From assembly GCA_017654935.2 (NCBI GenBank), contig CM065701.1:1042293-1106292 (forward strand): a stretch of 64,000 nucleotides of DNA. The letters are read 5' to 3'. The notes beneath the pieces are model-generated. The model searched no databases and was not told where the DNA came from. It was given only the letters and a program-made list of their open reading frames with translations. The position numbers were made by a program, and so were the translations under genes. This stretch comes from Phymorhynchus buccinoides (taxonomy: Eukaryota > Mollusca > Gastropoda > Neogastropoda > Raphitomidae). How positions within the stretch are numbered: position 1 is the first letter of the stretch; the number at the start of each line of letters is the position of its first letter. Below, in pieces: positions 45,560 to 56,257 of the stretch.

Positions 45560-46150
45560 AAAAATTTGTTTAGATGTCGGTGTTAAACCGTACCCTTTTC
45601 TGAATTGGTCAAAACAGGTACAAATCGCATATGACTGAAAACACATTCAGCATTTTTTAGTTTTTAATAAAATTTGAGTTCTGCTTTATTGGCAACATGC
45701 ACTGACAAGATTTGTTGTTTTTTCTATTGTTTTGCTGAAACGGGTTTGTTATTGAATGTATCCATGACTTGAAGCTGAATTGAGAAAATGAAAATGCTGT
45801 TCATTAATCGGGTAATTTTTGCTCCAACTTTTTGAAAGATGTTTATATTTTTGTAATGATGTGAAAATGACATAATAAATTAACCAAGAATGTGCGAGTA
45901 GAATGTTTTTTATCTGGCTGGTATCGTGTTTATTTGTGTTTATTTTTATCGTTGGTGAAGCAAGAAGAAAGATCAGTTTACTGGATCATGAAATCAACGA
46001 CTATAATTTTGATTTTAAAAATATGCATGTATTTTTGTAATGGTTTTTAGACATATTCATGAGCACAATTAGAACACAAAAATTATAACGAGCATACATG
46101 TTTGTGAATTTGCAACATATGTTATGCAATTTTTTAAATAAAAGAGAAAA
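45560..46150. other. AT-rich spacer
   Basis: No gene recognised. Confidence 0.5.
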
Positions 46151-46157
46151 AATATTG

Positions 46158-46487
46158 AAGTGTGTGTGTGTGCACATGGTCATGTTCATCTATACAAATT
46201 CCATGTGTGTGTGTGTGTGCATGGTCATGTTCATCTATACAAATTGTCTGTGTGTGTGTGTGTGTGTGTGTGCAACATGGTCATGTTCATCTATACAAAT
46301 TCTCTGTGTGTGTGTGTGTGTGTGTGTGCATGGTCATCTATACAAATTCTGTGTGTGTGTGCACATGGTCATGTTCATCTATACAAATTCTCTGTCTGTG
46401 TGTGTGTGTGTGTGTGCATGTGTCATGTGTCATCTATACAAATTCTCTGTGTGTGTGTGCACATGGTCACGTTCATCTATACAAATT

Positions 46488-46525
<38 letters not shown>

Positions 46526-46835
46526 ATGGTCATGTTCATCTATACAAATTCTTTTGTGTGTGTGTGTGTGTGCACATGGTCCTGTTTCATCTATACAAAT
46601 TCTCTGTGTGTGTGTGTGTGTGTACACACATGGTCACGTTCATCTATAACAAATTCTCTGTGTGTGTGTGTGGCATGTTCATCTATACAACTTCTGTGTG
46701 TGTGTGTTGTGCACATGGTGATGTTCATCTATACAAATTCTCTGTGTGTGTGTACATGTTCATCTATACAACTTCTGTGTGTGTGTGTGTGCATGGTCAT
46801 GTTCATCTATACAAATTCTGTGTGTGTGTGTACAT
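46158..46835. repeat. Compound repeat: (TG)n alternating with a 29-bp cassette
   Basis: About 14 units in which a variable (TG)n run alternates with CATGGTCATGTTCATCTATA plus CAAATTCTC. TG lengths vary from 5 to about 15 repeats, and some cassettes are shortened. Cys/Val-rich frames are artefacts. Confidence 0.95.
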
Positions 46836-46890
46836 TTCATATTTTAGATGCTGGTTTTTACTATCCATATTCTGAAAGTTTGTTTTGTTT

Positions 46891-47136
46891 TTAACCCTTT
46901 TGCTGCCAGCCATTTTTCAGCCAATTTTTGTAGTGTGTTTTACCTGGATAAAGAAAAGTGAACGTCTGCAATACTATGAATCTGCCTTTGACATGTGTCA
47001 AATAAGCACTTTCCTTATCTCCCCAAATGAACAAAATTAGGTCATTGGATAACAGTTGCTAATTTCAAGCCTTTTAGTGACATGGGTGTTCAATCAGTGT
47101 GGTGCCAAAATGTGACATCGGCGGTGAAAGGGTTAA
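46891..47136. mobile_element. TTAACCC MITE, intact
   Basis: 246 bp with ends TTAACCCTTTTGCTGCCAGC and GGCGGTGAAAGGGTTAA. The full-length reference for the split copy at 32.9-34.2 kb. Confidence 0.8.
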
Positions 47137-47259
47137 ATTACAACAGCAAAGTTAGGCGTAAAAGCTTGAGGGTACTGTGACGAAAGAAAAAAAGAACTGT
47201 TTGTAATATTCTTGTTTTTGCTGAAACCCTTGAAAGTGCAAGTGTTACCGTGATCTCTC

Positions 47260-47720
47260 CCTAAAGAGCCTGCTACACTACATACAATACGGATCTGAAT
47301 GCGATGCGATTGTGAAGATGTGAGTCAGATTCACGTGAAATACTTGTCTAAAAATCATTCTACTATTTTCGCTCGCTATACTCAAGTAGACCCAATACAT
47401 GAATTTCACGTGAATCATGACTCGCATCGCATTGAAAGCAAATCGTGCGTTCAACTGTTCAACTACACAGTCACGATGGGTCGGGTTTTCCACTACCCAT
47501 ACTCATTAAAAAAGGAAAGGGACATGCATTTTAACAGTGTTTATCCCTATTCCAGATGATGCGGGTTCTCCAGTACCCATACTCGTCAAAGAGTCATCAT
47601 GTGTTTATCCTTATCCAGATGCCGCGGGTGTCCCACTACCCATACTCGATGCACTGCAGTGGCATATTTCTGCTCTTTTAAAGTATGGGTTGTAGGATAC
47701 CCGCGCAATCAGTGACAAGC
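47260..47720. repeat. Small inverted repeats and TACCCATACTC repeats
   Basis: GATGCGATGCGATTG ... ATTCACGTGAA pair with ATTCACGTGAATCATGACTC ... GCATCGCATT (47298-47440). Then three copies of CACTACCCATACTCR and an inverted AGTATGGGTTGTAGGATACC near 47680. Confidence 0.6.
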
Positions 47721-48000
47721 TCAAGCATGTTCAAATGACGCATTATACTACGTCATTTGTATTTTATACACATTAATGAAATTTAAGACACATAAAGCCA
47801 TTAACGTTTTTGATAAACTCATGGAATTTCATGATGATTGCTTAAATACTTTTTGAGATACAAACCGTTTTTATGTGTCTCTGGGAACTAGAATACCCAG
47901 GAAGCATGGTGAAGGTTAAACTGCAAAACATCAGCAGACTTTAAAAAAAAAAAAAACTCCTCTATGTAATGGAGTTGGAACCAACGTCTAAAACACTGTA

Positions 48001-48323
48001 CAGTGGAACCTCCCTTTATAAGACCTTCAAAAATCATCCAAAATGAAGGTCTTATAAGGGAGGGGTCTTAAAAGAGGTAATTTTAATACTTACAAAAAAG
48101 GGAAATGTAATTGAACTAAGAAACATCAAAACGCTGCACTCACACAAGCACATGAAGGTGAAATAAACAATAAACACGGCGAATAAAACCAAATTTTCGT
48201 CTTTAAAAAGACTTTGACGAGGTGAATACAACACACTAAACTTAACAATGACGGCAGTGAAGAAGGGAAATGTCTCAGACAAGGTCTTATGTGGGAGGGA
48301 GTCTTATAAGGGAGGTTCCACTG
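48001..48323. mobile_element. CAGTGGAACC MITE, long form
   Basis: 323 bp, same ends and TA flanks as 31624-31795. It has about 150 bp extra in the middle, which begins and ends in AAGGGAAATG. Either the short form arose by deletion between these short repeats or the long form carries an insertion. Confidence 0.88.
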
Positions 48324-48511
48324 TACACTTTTCTCTCTCGCCTTTCTAGTTTCTTTTTTTTTTCTTGTCTCATAATCGGAGAAAGAGAATACGAGATTAT
48401 GCAAATTGTTTCTATTGAATTATATGCAATGGATAGTCTGGTGCAATGACATTTTCGAATATGTATCACGTTCACTCGTTACTGCATTCAGTCACATATT
48501 CACCAATTGAG

Positions 48512-48793
48512 TCATATCATTTGTTCACGGGTGCTGCTCCCTGGAAGCCGAAGCAAAGACTGTACAGGGGAAGATAAAGCATCCTTGTCTCTTTTCCCTA
48601 TATGAGTAGTGAGGACAGAAACACTGGTTATGTCCCTTTGAAACGTGACACATTTTACACGTCGATAGGCCAGTTGAATTCTCCGTTCAAATTCCAGTCC
48701 GAGTTTTTGGATAGCCTCCACTGTGAATAGTGTACACGTCCGCACTAACGATAACTCTATCAGCCCGGTTCGCCGAGCTTTTAAGTAATCCAT
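48512..48793 (-). CDS. Hypothetical small ORF, 93 codons
   Basis: Starts ATG (MDYLKARRTGLIELSLVRTC) and runs to a stop, with a protein-like, basic, non-repetitive composition (FERRIQLAYRRVKC). No domain recognised. No splice signals or upstream context support it. Confidence 0.25.
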   Translation of the reverse strand: MDYLKARRTGLIELSLVRTCTLFTVEAIQKLGLEFERRIQLAYRRVKCVTFQRDITSVSVLTTHIGKRDKDALSSPVQSLLRLPGSSTREQMI

Positions 48794-48934
48794 CTTACCC
48801 TTTTAGAATAGCTTTGGCTGAAGGGAAACAACAGTTTCCAATGTAACTGACATTGCAATTTCATTTCTGGTTAAACTTCATGACCTCTATATAACCAGCA
48901 AAAGGCACCTTCTCAAATTATCAGAATCCGGCGG

Positions 48935-49300
48935 ATTAAAAAATAAAAAATAAATAAATGGGACACTTATATAGCGACTTTTTATCGAGTGACACCAAGC
49001 GCTTTACAATTCAGCATTGATGAAACACCATTCTACGCACAACCAGGGACAACATTGACACAAACAGGACCACCCACGCCACGTACGTGCACGCACGAGA
49101 GTGAACGCGTTCCTGTACACAGACATAAACACACATTATATCCACCGCATATTTCATCAAACCACACAGACAACATATTATCATTTGAAAACGCACACAC
49201 CACTTACTCATACACTTGTACAACAACACGCACGCACACACAAATCACACACATACTGGAAAGGCAGGAGCATCCATGCAAGTTATTCAGCTGCATTCAA
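48935..49300 (-). mobile_element. SINE-like element
   Basis: On the minus strand: GAATTGTAAAGCGCTTGGTG, AAAAAGTCGCTATATAAG, then a TTTATTTATTTTTTA tail, the same 3' architecture as at 18.96 kb. The part to the right (GTGCGTGCACGTACGTGGCG) may be its body. Head unresolved. Confidence 0.5.
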
Positions 49301-49428
49301 TGTCACACCCTTATTTTTGTTAATCCTGCCAGATTCAACTTCATTCGATTTCATTTCACTCGCACACATTTTAGTTTTCAGTTGTTTATTGTCCCGCCAA
49401 CTGTGTTTTTTCACTTTTTGGGTTTTCA

Positions 49429-50405
49429 ATGAAGTCAAGCGTTGCATATATAAGCACATTTTCAGAACTGCTGCAAGTTGTTTACTCCATTGTTAAATCG
49501 TTAAAAACATTTGAGTCCTATTTATATTTTCAGGTTTTCCACATGTACATTTATTTTAAAGAAGTAAAATTGCATGTGTTCTCAACTCAACAAATAGATG
49601 TTTTCTGCTATGCCATCAAAGTAAGCGTTCACTTCCACTCTCAAAACATGCTAAAATGTACCGAATCGTTAAAAAATATTCTCTGTACCATCTACAGACT
49701 TATTTGCTGTAGCATTCTCTTGTTCTAAGAAAAATTAGTAAAGAATACGGCACAGTAATAATATCTGTTCAGTTGTAATGCTGCACTGGCAGTAGCTTTT
49801 CACATTCATGATACGCTTAACATTCTAAGGTACTATAAGACACATTTGGTATCCGGTGTATATTTCCAGTAATGCTACATTAACTCGCTTATGATGTGTA
49901 CGCACATAAGCGGATATTTCATGCGGAAACCTGTGCGCAATCCATAAATAAAGTGAAACAAAGAAGGGAAAAGATTTGCGCACATGTCAGAATTTCCCCT
50001 ATATGCGGCCATAAACTTTTATCCTTCATTCTTCCACTTACTTAGGGTTTTCCGTAAGGAATTTACGCGTGTCTAATGTGAACCCACCCTTATAGTCAGA
50101 AATACATGCGCGTGTCTCATTCCACATTTTCAGACTTTTTGCGTTTGCTCTACGCACTTATCAAATCATTACAAAATATTCAGTGTCTCACGTACGGTAC
50201 AGACTTGCTCAATATATTCAAATGCTATGAAGTAAAAAGGTTATTTTCAAGTCAACCACTCATACATGCTACATTTACTCTCGTAATTCAGATCTACTGT
50301 ATTTGTTGGAATAATAAGGCGATGGTTTTTCCCCAGACTGAGGGACCCCTGCATCTTATGACTAATTGTAATAAAATAGTAAGAAATTATAAAAACAAAA
50401 TCTGA
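49429..50405. repeat. Diverged duplicated block
   Basis: About 49456-49620 and 50126-50300 share ACATTTTCAGA and similar translations (FSELLQVVYSIVKSLK versus FSDFLRLLYALIKSLQ), followed by EVKLHVFSTQ versus EVKRLFSSQP. Neither has a clear gene structure. Confidence 0.35.
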
Positions 50406-50470
50406 TTTTTTGGTAAAATCTAGGGGGATGCGCCTTTTACAAAGGTGCGCCTTGTAGTCTGAAAAATACC
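50290..50470. mobile_element. GCGCCTTATA MITE fragment
   Basis: ATAAGGCGATGG ... CCCCAGACTGAGGGACCCCT ... GGTGCGCCTTGTAGTCTGAA. Same family as 51829-51985. Confidence 0.65.
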
Positions 50471-50487
50471 AGTAACAATTTCAATAC

Positions 50488-50870
50488 CATATTTTTCGGA
50501 TTATAAGGAAAGGTGTACACCCAAAGTTGTACACAAATTTCAGGTTCTGTTATATTTTCTGGCTATATTATCAGTCATATTATTTCGATGGCTTGAGTCA
50601 AAACGGACTATCTTTAGATAGTCATTGACGTATTATTGAACATATTGCAAAAAACTAATAACTTGCATAAAAAAAAAAAATTGCTGAAATATAAAAAGCA
50701 AAAACCCATTTTATATTAGTTGTAGTCTTTTTAAATACAAGTTCTTAGTTTTTGCAATAACATCTATAATAAGTCAATGGACTATCTAAAGATAGTCCGT
50801 TTTGACTCTAAGCCATCGATTATTAAGGCGCAGGGGTCTCAGTCTGGGGGAAAAAGTATCGACTTGTTTA
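50488..50870. mobile_element. GCGCCTTATA MITE, split
   Basis: Left part TATTTTTCGGATTATAAGGA to ATATTATCAGTCATATTA and right part TATTAAGGCGCAGGGGTCTC to AAAAGTATCGA correspond to one element interrupted by the TTTGACTC palindrome. Confidence 0.75.
50586..50819. mobile_element. TTTGACTC palindromic element nested in a MITE
   Basis: 234 bp with ends CGATGGCTTGAGTCAAAACG and GTTTTGACTCTAAGCCATCG, and inner arms ACTATCTTTAGATAGTC / GACTATCTAAAGATAGTC. Full-length representative of the fragments near 1.48, 6.55 and 11.2-11.8 kb. Confidence 0.85.
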
Positions 50871-51828
50871 CGTGTAGTAAAGAATTACGGTCTTGTACGA
50901 AGGCTCCAACTCACCTGCGTGCGCATCTCGACCATTCAAACGGAAGTGTCGCCATCTTAGTCAGATTTGTGTGTAAACAAGTGAAAATGTTATCTAAATG
51001 TGTACAGAAAACATCCAGATGTTATAAATACAGTTTAGATAAGTTTCGAATTGGAACAGCCAAAATACGCAGCATCGATCTGGCATTTTTCAAAAAAAGT
51101 TAGTGACTAAGATGGCGGTCTCCCATAATATGGCGCTCCTTGTGGCCGGATATGACGACACGTGGGTACCAGCAATTCACAGCTTCGTTGCCAAAGTAAA
51201 AGTTCACTTTTCAGAGCCTCACATGCTTCACTTATTTTTCCCGCGTCGGTTCTCTGCTTTGTCGTAAAGGTACAAGGACTAGAAGATTCAATCTTTATAT
51301 TGGCTGCTTTCATCCTTTTTATCAAACATGCATTTATTATTGTTCTTTCATAATGCACTTGTTTTATTCTTCATACGCTTTACAATTATTGTACTAGAAT
51401 TCTCCTTTTCTCCCGTGGGGATACCAGTTTTTTTTCTCACGTAAAAATAGTTCCCCCACCTTCTGGAAGTTCTGTACTTGTAAATTCCTCTGTCAATCTC
51501 TTTGACTCTGCCTTTTCTCTTTGCTTTCTATCATCTACTATCTTTCTGACTTATTGGTCCATTCTCCTGCCCTTTTTCAAAACGATCTTCCAAATAATTT
51601 TTCTCTTTTGAGCTCCTCCGAAATCGGAATGTGTCGGCTGTACGCAGCGGGGGACAGCAGTGAAAACTGAAAACCGGACACACATGTACCTTACCCATTG
51701 CGGCCATATGGCCTGGGAATGCAGCAGAAGAAGAAGTCCTTTCACTTTCCAACCCTAGGTGCATCACTGGGCATGCTGTTTTCATTCATCCTCCACACAT
51801 AACTACATTCAAACTCGTCACTCTTCAC

Positions 51829-51985
51829 TACCGTAATTTACGGACTAAAAGGCGCACCCCCCAAAGTTTTACACAAAATTCAGATTTTCTTATTATAGGT
51901 TCTTACTATAAGTCACATTATAAGGCGCGGGGGTCCGAGTCTAGGAAAAATAAAGTGTCGCTTTATAGTCCGTAAAATACTGTAC
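51829..51985. mobile_element. GCGCCTTATA MITE, left arm copy
   Basis: TTTACGGACTAAAAGGCGCA ... TTTATAGTCCGTAAAATAC inverted ends. Its mirror copy is at 63193-63349. Confidence 0.85.
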
Positions 51986-52830
51986 ATTCAAACTCATCAC
52001 TCTTCACTACTTTCTAACACACAATTTCAATCAGTCTGGGTACATTCAAACTCATCACCCTTCACTGCTTTCTAACACACAATCATTCAGTGGGTACATT
52101 CAAACTCATCACTCTTCACTACTTTCTAACACACAATTTCAATCAGTCTGGGTACATTCAAACTCATCACTCTTCACTACTTTCTAACACACAATTTCAA
52201 TCAGTCTGGGTACATTCAAACTCATCACCCTTCACTGCTTTCCAACACACATTTTCAATCATTCTGGGTACATTCAAACTCATCACTACTTTCTAACACA
52301 CAATTTGAATCAGTCAGTGGGTACATTCAAACTCATCACTCTTCACTACTTTCTAACACACAATCATTCAGTGGGTACATTCAAACTCATCACTCTTCAC
52401 TACTTTCTAACACACAATTTCAATCAGTCTGGGTACATTCAAACTCATCACTACTTTCTAACACAATTTGAATCATTCAGTGGGTGCATTCAAACTCATC
52501 ACCCTTCACTGCTTTCTAACACACATTTTCAATCATTCAGTGGGTGCATTCAAACTCATCACTACTTTCTAACACACAATTTGAATCAGTCAGTGGGTAC
52601 ATTCAAACTCATCACTCTTCACTACTTTCTAACACACAATTTGAATCAGTCAGTGGGTACATTCAAACTCATCACTCTTCACTACTTTCTAACACACAAT
52701 CATTCAGCGGGTACATTCAAACTCATCACTCTTCATTTTCTAACACACAATTTCAATCATTCAGCGGGTACATTCAAACTCATTACTACTTTCTAGCACG
52801 CAATTTCAATCATTCAGCACTAAAACATTT
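51986..52830. repeat. 3'-flanking satellite, left arm
   Basis: About 16 units of roughly 45-61 bp built on TACATTCAAACTCATCACTC, TTCACTACTTTCTAACACAC and AATTTCAATCAGTC, with short forms lacking one block. Ends about 20 bp past the importin-alpha stop codon. Confidence 0.95.
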
Positions 52831-52849
52831 CTGACAGGTATAATTGAAT

Positions 52850-52993
52850 TCAGTCATCGCAGTCGTCCTCCGCCTCGTCCCCGAAGTAATTGTCCACCAG
52901 GTCCTGGGCCTGGCTCTGGATGTCGGAGTTGGGGTGGTTCTCCAACTGCTCCAGGCAGGACACCCCGCCGCACTCCTCGAACACGAACCGCGC
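52850..52993 (-). CDS. Importin-alpha-like last exon (left arm)
   Basis: Preceded by a TTTTGTTCAG acceptor. 47 codons plus TGA: ARFVFEECGGVSCLEQLENH, then PNSDIQSQAQDLVDNYFGDE and an acidic end (AEDDCDD). The EECGG-x-x-x-x-E-x-LxxH pattern followed by a helix ending in YF is that of the last armadillo repeat of karyopherin/importin alpha, the cytosolic adaptor that carries nuclear-localisation-signal cargo to importin beta. Usual family members extend some 40 residues past the YF; this one stops after seven acidic residues. Phase 0 start fits the donor of the exon at 54870. Confidence 0.8.
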   Translation of the reverse strand, partial: ARFVFEECGGVSCLEQLENHPNSDIQSQAQDLVDNYFGDEAEDDCDD

Positions 52994-53639
52994 CTGAACA
53001 AAACGAAAGCATGGTATTAGGTCCCTGAACACATACTACAACACTGCCCAACACATGATGCTCTACGACGCCAAACCTGGCCAGGGGGGGGTGGAGCTGC
53101 AGGTGCAGCTTTGGGGCAGCCGCACCGACCTGGAGAAGACTGGACTTCGTCATGGCGATCAATTTGAAAGTCTGACGCTGCCAGCTACATCGACAGCTGA
53201 AGAAGAAGAAGTATTAGGTATTAGGTACTTTATAGTCACAGAGGAGTCTGTGAAATTCAGGTTGCTTCCACCTGGAGAGCGCGTCGCAGCCAGAGGCGCG
53301 CCTCCCAAGTTTTTTTTTTTTTTTACATTAGTTTATTGTCTCATCCGAAAGACTGGACGGAAGTAAAACATTTTTCTCACTCCTGAAATGACACGTTCTG
53401 ATGTTCTCTGAATCTTCCCAATCCTGAAGTGGTGACCGCATTAAAAACTAATTTCCAATGTGTGTGTGTCTGTGTATGGGTGGGGATAGTGTTAGAATTG
53501 CGTATCTATCATCTTGTTTTAATCTGCCATCAGTGTTGGCAAGAAATGGTGGATTTTATAAGACCGTGGATCCGGATGACAATATGGCCAATCCTGAAGA
53601 CTCTTTCTATCAATCTTTTCTAATCCTGATTTCAGGAGC

Positions 53640-54140
53640 AGGCCTGAGCTACTTTCACCCATGTGAAAGGGAAAGATCAATATTTTTTATTACAATATAA
53701 AATAGTAAATTGTCAAAAGCAAACTGATAAAAAAACCTTCCATCAAACATGAACCGCGCCTGAAGAAAGTGAAAGGGAAAGATCAATATTTTTTATTACA
53801 ATATAAAATAGTAAAATTGTCAAAAGCAAACACTGATAAAAAAAAACACCCCACTAAAAACATTCCTAAAAAATGAACCGCGCCTGAAGAAAATGAAAGA
53901 AAGATCAATATTTTTCGTCACAATATGAAATGGTAAATTGTCAAAAGCAAAACAAACATTAAAAAAAAACCCACAAAAAAACATTCCTAAAAAATGAACC
54001 GCGCCTGAAGAAAATGAAAGAAAAATCAATATTTTTCGTCACAATATGAAATGGTAAATTGTCAAAAAGCAAACAAGACTGATAAAAACAAAAAAAACAT
54101 CACTCAAACATGAACCGCGCCTATAGAAAATGAAAGGGAT
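53640..54140 (-). repeat. Array of duplicated 3' splice sites (left arm)
   Basis: Four units of about 120 bp, each ending on the minus strand in a pyrimidine-rich CTTTCTTCAG plus GCGCGGTTCAT. That copies the last intron's acceptor and the first codons (Ala-Arg-Phe) of the last exon. They are at about 53752, 53882, 54003 and 54120. The rest of each unit is AT-rich intron sequence (AAAAAATATTGATCTTTC). Confidence 0.88.
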
Positions 54141-54149
54141 AGATCAATG

Positions 54150-54830
54150 ATGTGACTTGCAGAAGGCCATGGCCATATGTAGTGATTCCAGGTCCGCATG
54201 TTTCAACAGACACACACACACGCACACCAAACACATATGCACACACACACACACTTGCTGAAAACCCCCATAGAACAAATGCATTTTCTGTATTCACATC
54301 TTCGCAGTATCTGAGCACAGACTTGCAGAATGCCATGGCCATGTGTACTGTGATTCCAGGTCCGCATGTTTGAACAGAGGACACACACACACACACGCAC
54401 AAAACAAACACATATGCACACACACACTTGCTGAAACACCCCACAGAACAAATGCAAAAACGTCCACGTTTTCTGTACTCACATCTTGGCAGTATCTGAG
54501 CACAGACTTGCAGAAGGCCATGGCCATGTGTAGTGATTCCAGTTCTGCTTGTTTGAACAGAGGACGGATACACACACACACACCACACACACTCTGTCTT
54601 TCTCTTTCACACACACAATCTCTCTCTCTTTCTTCAACAGAGGACACACACACACCAAACGCACACACACACACTTGCTGAAACCACCCACAGAACAAAT
54701 GCAAAAACGTCCACGTTTTCTGTACTCGCATCTTCGCAGTATCTGAGCACGGACTCGCAGAATGCCATGGCCATGTGTAGTGATTCCAGGTCTGCATGTT
54801 TCAACAGAGGACACACACACACACACTTAC
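54150..54830 (-). repeat. Array of duplicated exon 3' ends with donor sites (left arm)
   Basis: Four copies (ending at about 54156, 54298, 54483, 54730) of the 3' part of the penultimate exon: DLESLHMAMAFCESVLRYCED-like coding followed by intron start. Copies differ. One keeps a GTGAGT donor (54483), one has GTGAAT and a 2-bp insertion that breaks frame (54298), one has GCGAGT (54730), and one is truncated (54156). CA/CT microsatellites separate them. Long minus-strand frames here are out-of-frame readings. Confidence 0.85.
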
Positions 54831-54869
54831 TGAAAAAATCCATAGAACAAATGCGTTTTCTGCACTCAC

Positions 54870-55037
54870 ATCTTCGCAGTATCTGAGCATGGACTCGCAG
54901 AAGGCCATGGCCATGTGCAGCAGCTCCAGATCCACGTGTCTCAGCAGAGGCACCACCCGGGCCATGGCCCCGTGTGACACCAGCTCCGAGCACGTCGTCT
55001 CCCCGTGGCTCGCCATGTTGCACAGAGCGTACATCGT
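54870..55037 (-). CDS. Importin-alpha-like penultimate exon (left arm)
   Basis: 168 bp, phase 0 at both ends, CCTTGCAG acceptor and GTGAGT donor. Encodes 56 residues: TMYALCNMASHGETTCSELV, then SHGAMARVVPLLRHVDLELL and HMAMAFCESMLRYCED. It aligns in pattern with importin-alpha armadillo repeats 9-10 (A-x-x-x-xCN-x-x-x-x-G ... L ... G-x-x-P-x-x-x-L-L), directly before the last exon. No further upstream exon is visible between here and the palindrome centre, so the gene is present only as its 3' end. Confidence 0.75.
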
Positions 55038-55892
55038 CTGCAAGGCCACGCAACAACAGTCAGGCATCAGAACAGACGATTTTCGGAAGAAAAAACCAAG
55101 GGGGAGAGCACTTCGTGAAAATTAGAGTTGTTTACCTCCATTACTCGGTCAAACACCATAGCAACAATGGCGTCGAAGCTTGAAACCGCAGGATGCGAGT
55201 CAACGACTTGCAAACATTTTTTTAGAAGCTTGCAAAATGTGATGTAAAAATATAAATGACATCAATTTTAGAATGACGCACAGTGTTCTAAGTGCTGTGT
55301 GTCTGCTCAAACACACGAGTCGAGAGCTGGGGATCTACCTGATGGGGATCTACCTGATGGTAGAGTAACTTCCCCTGTTTGACCGATTGAATTAGGCAAG
55401 ATCACTCCACACACACCATGAAATTACTCCCCTTAATTGTTTCCGAACAATTCCTATTGTCAGAGGACCTGCATATTTCAGAGAGGATGAAAAATGTATT
55501 ACAAGAGGATTGGCTTCCCTTGTCGGATCTGTTCTGCTGAATAGCATTTGTAAATGATTTTTCACTGTATAAAGCCTTTTGGGTCACGCAGAGAATGGAG
55601 CTCAGTGCTTTCACTTCATCAGTTAATTCAGACAAGACGCAAACAATATCAGCAACACCGTGTTAAAAGAGCGATAATTCAATTTATTATAAAAAATCTT
55701 TGTCGAGCTAAAACGTTGGCCAATGAATGTTTGAAAGCACATGTCATGTTTTTTGGATGACATGTCCCATGTCATCCCAAAAAAACAAAAATAAAATAAG
55801 TGATTATAGCTGTATTTCAACAAGTCTGCACGTGCGGGAATCAGTAGCACGTAGGGAAAAAAGAAGGAAAAAGAGAAAAGGAGAAAGGAAAG
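55038..55892. other. Intron or flank, left arm
   Basis: No further exon recognised; mirrored with many differences at 58.75-59.94 kb. Confidence 0.5.
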
Positions 55893-56203
55893 GTAACCCC
55901 TTCACTTGCCGAGGCCCGTTCCGTTCCGGTTCAACATTTGACCAAGCCGTTTTAGGTTGCCGAGTCTATCACAAAACTTTCTGAACAAAAGTGACACCCC
56001 CCTTGTAACCTATGCTTTTATGAAAGGGAATGAATATACTATCATTGAGAACACTCTCACATGCATTCGAACATACTGCGGAAAGATATGGATAGAAAAG
56101 GGAAAACTCTTAGAATAACCGTATGACGGATATTTCCGTGCGGGGCAGTTATAGTTTTCCGGAAGTTGAACGGAATATCCGTGACTGGGCAGTGAAGAGG
56201 TTA
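55893..56203. mobile_element. TAACC MITE, left arm
   Basis: Ends TAACCCCTTCACTTGCC and GGGCAGTGAAGAGGTTA. Mirror copy at 58441-58729. Confidence 0.75.
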
Positions 56204-56257
56204 AAAAAGAAAAGACAGACAGTACATAGAAGACAGTTACACATCAGCTAATCAAGG

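Noticed and set aside
46098..46894. Cysteine-rich proteins on the plus strand
   Set aside because: Three overlapping frames all read TG repeats as Cys-Val; low-complexity artefacts.
54121..54826. Long Cys/Val-rich minus-strand ORFs over the exon-fragment array
   Set aside because: They read the exon copies partly out of frame and run through CA repeats. The real coding unit is the 54870-55037 exon.
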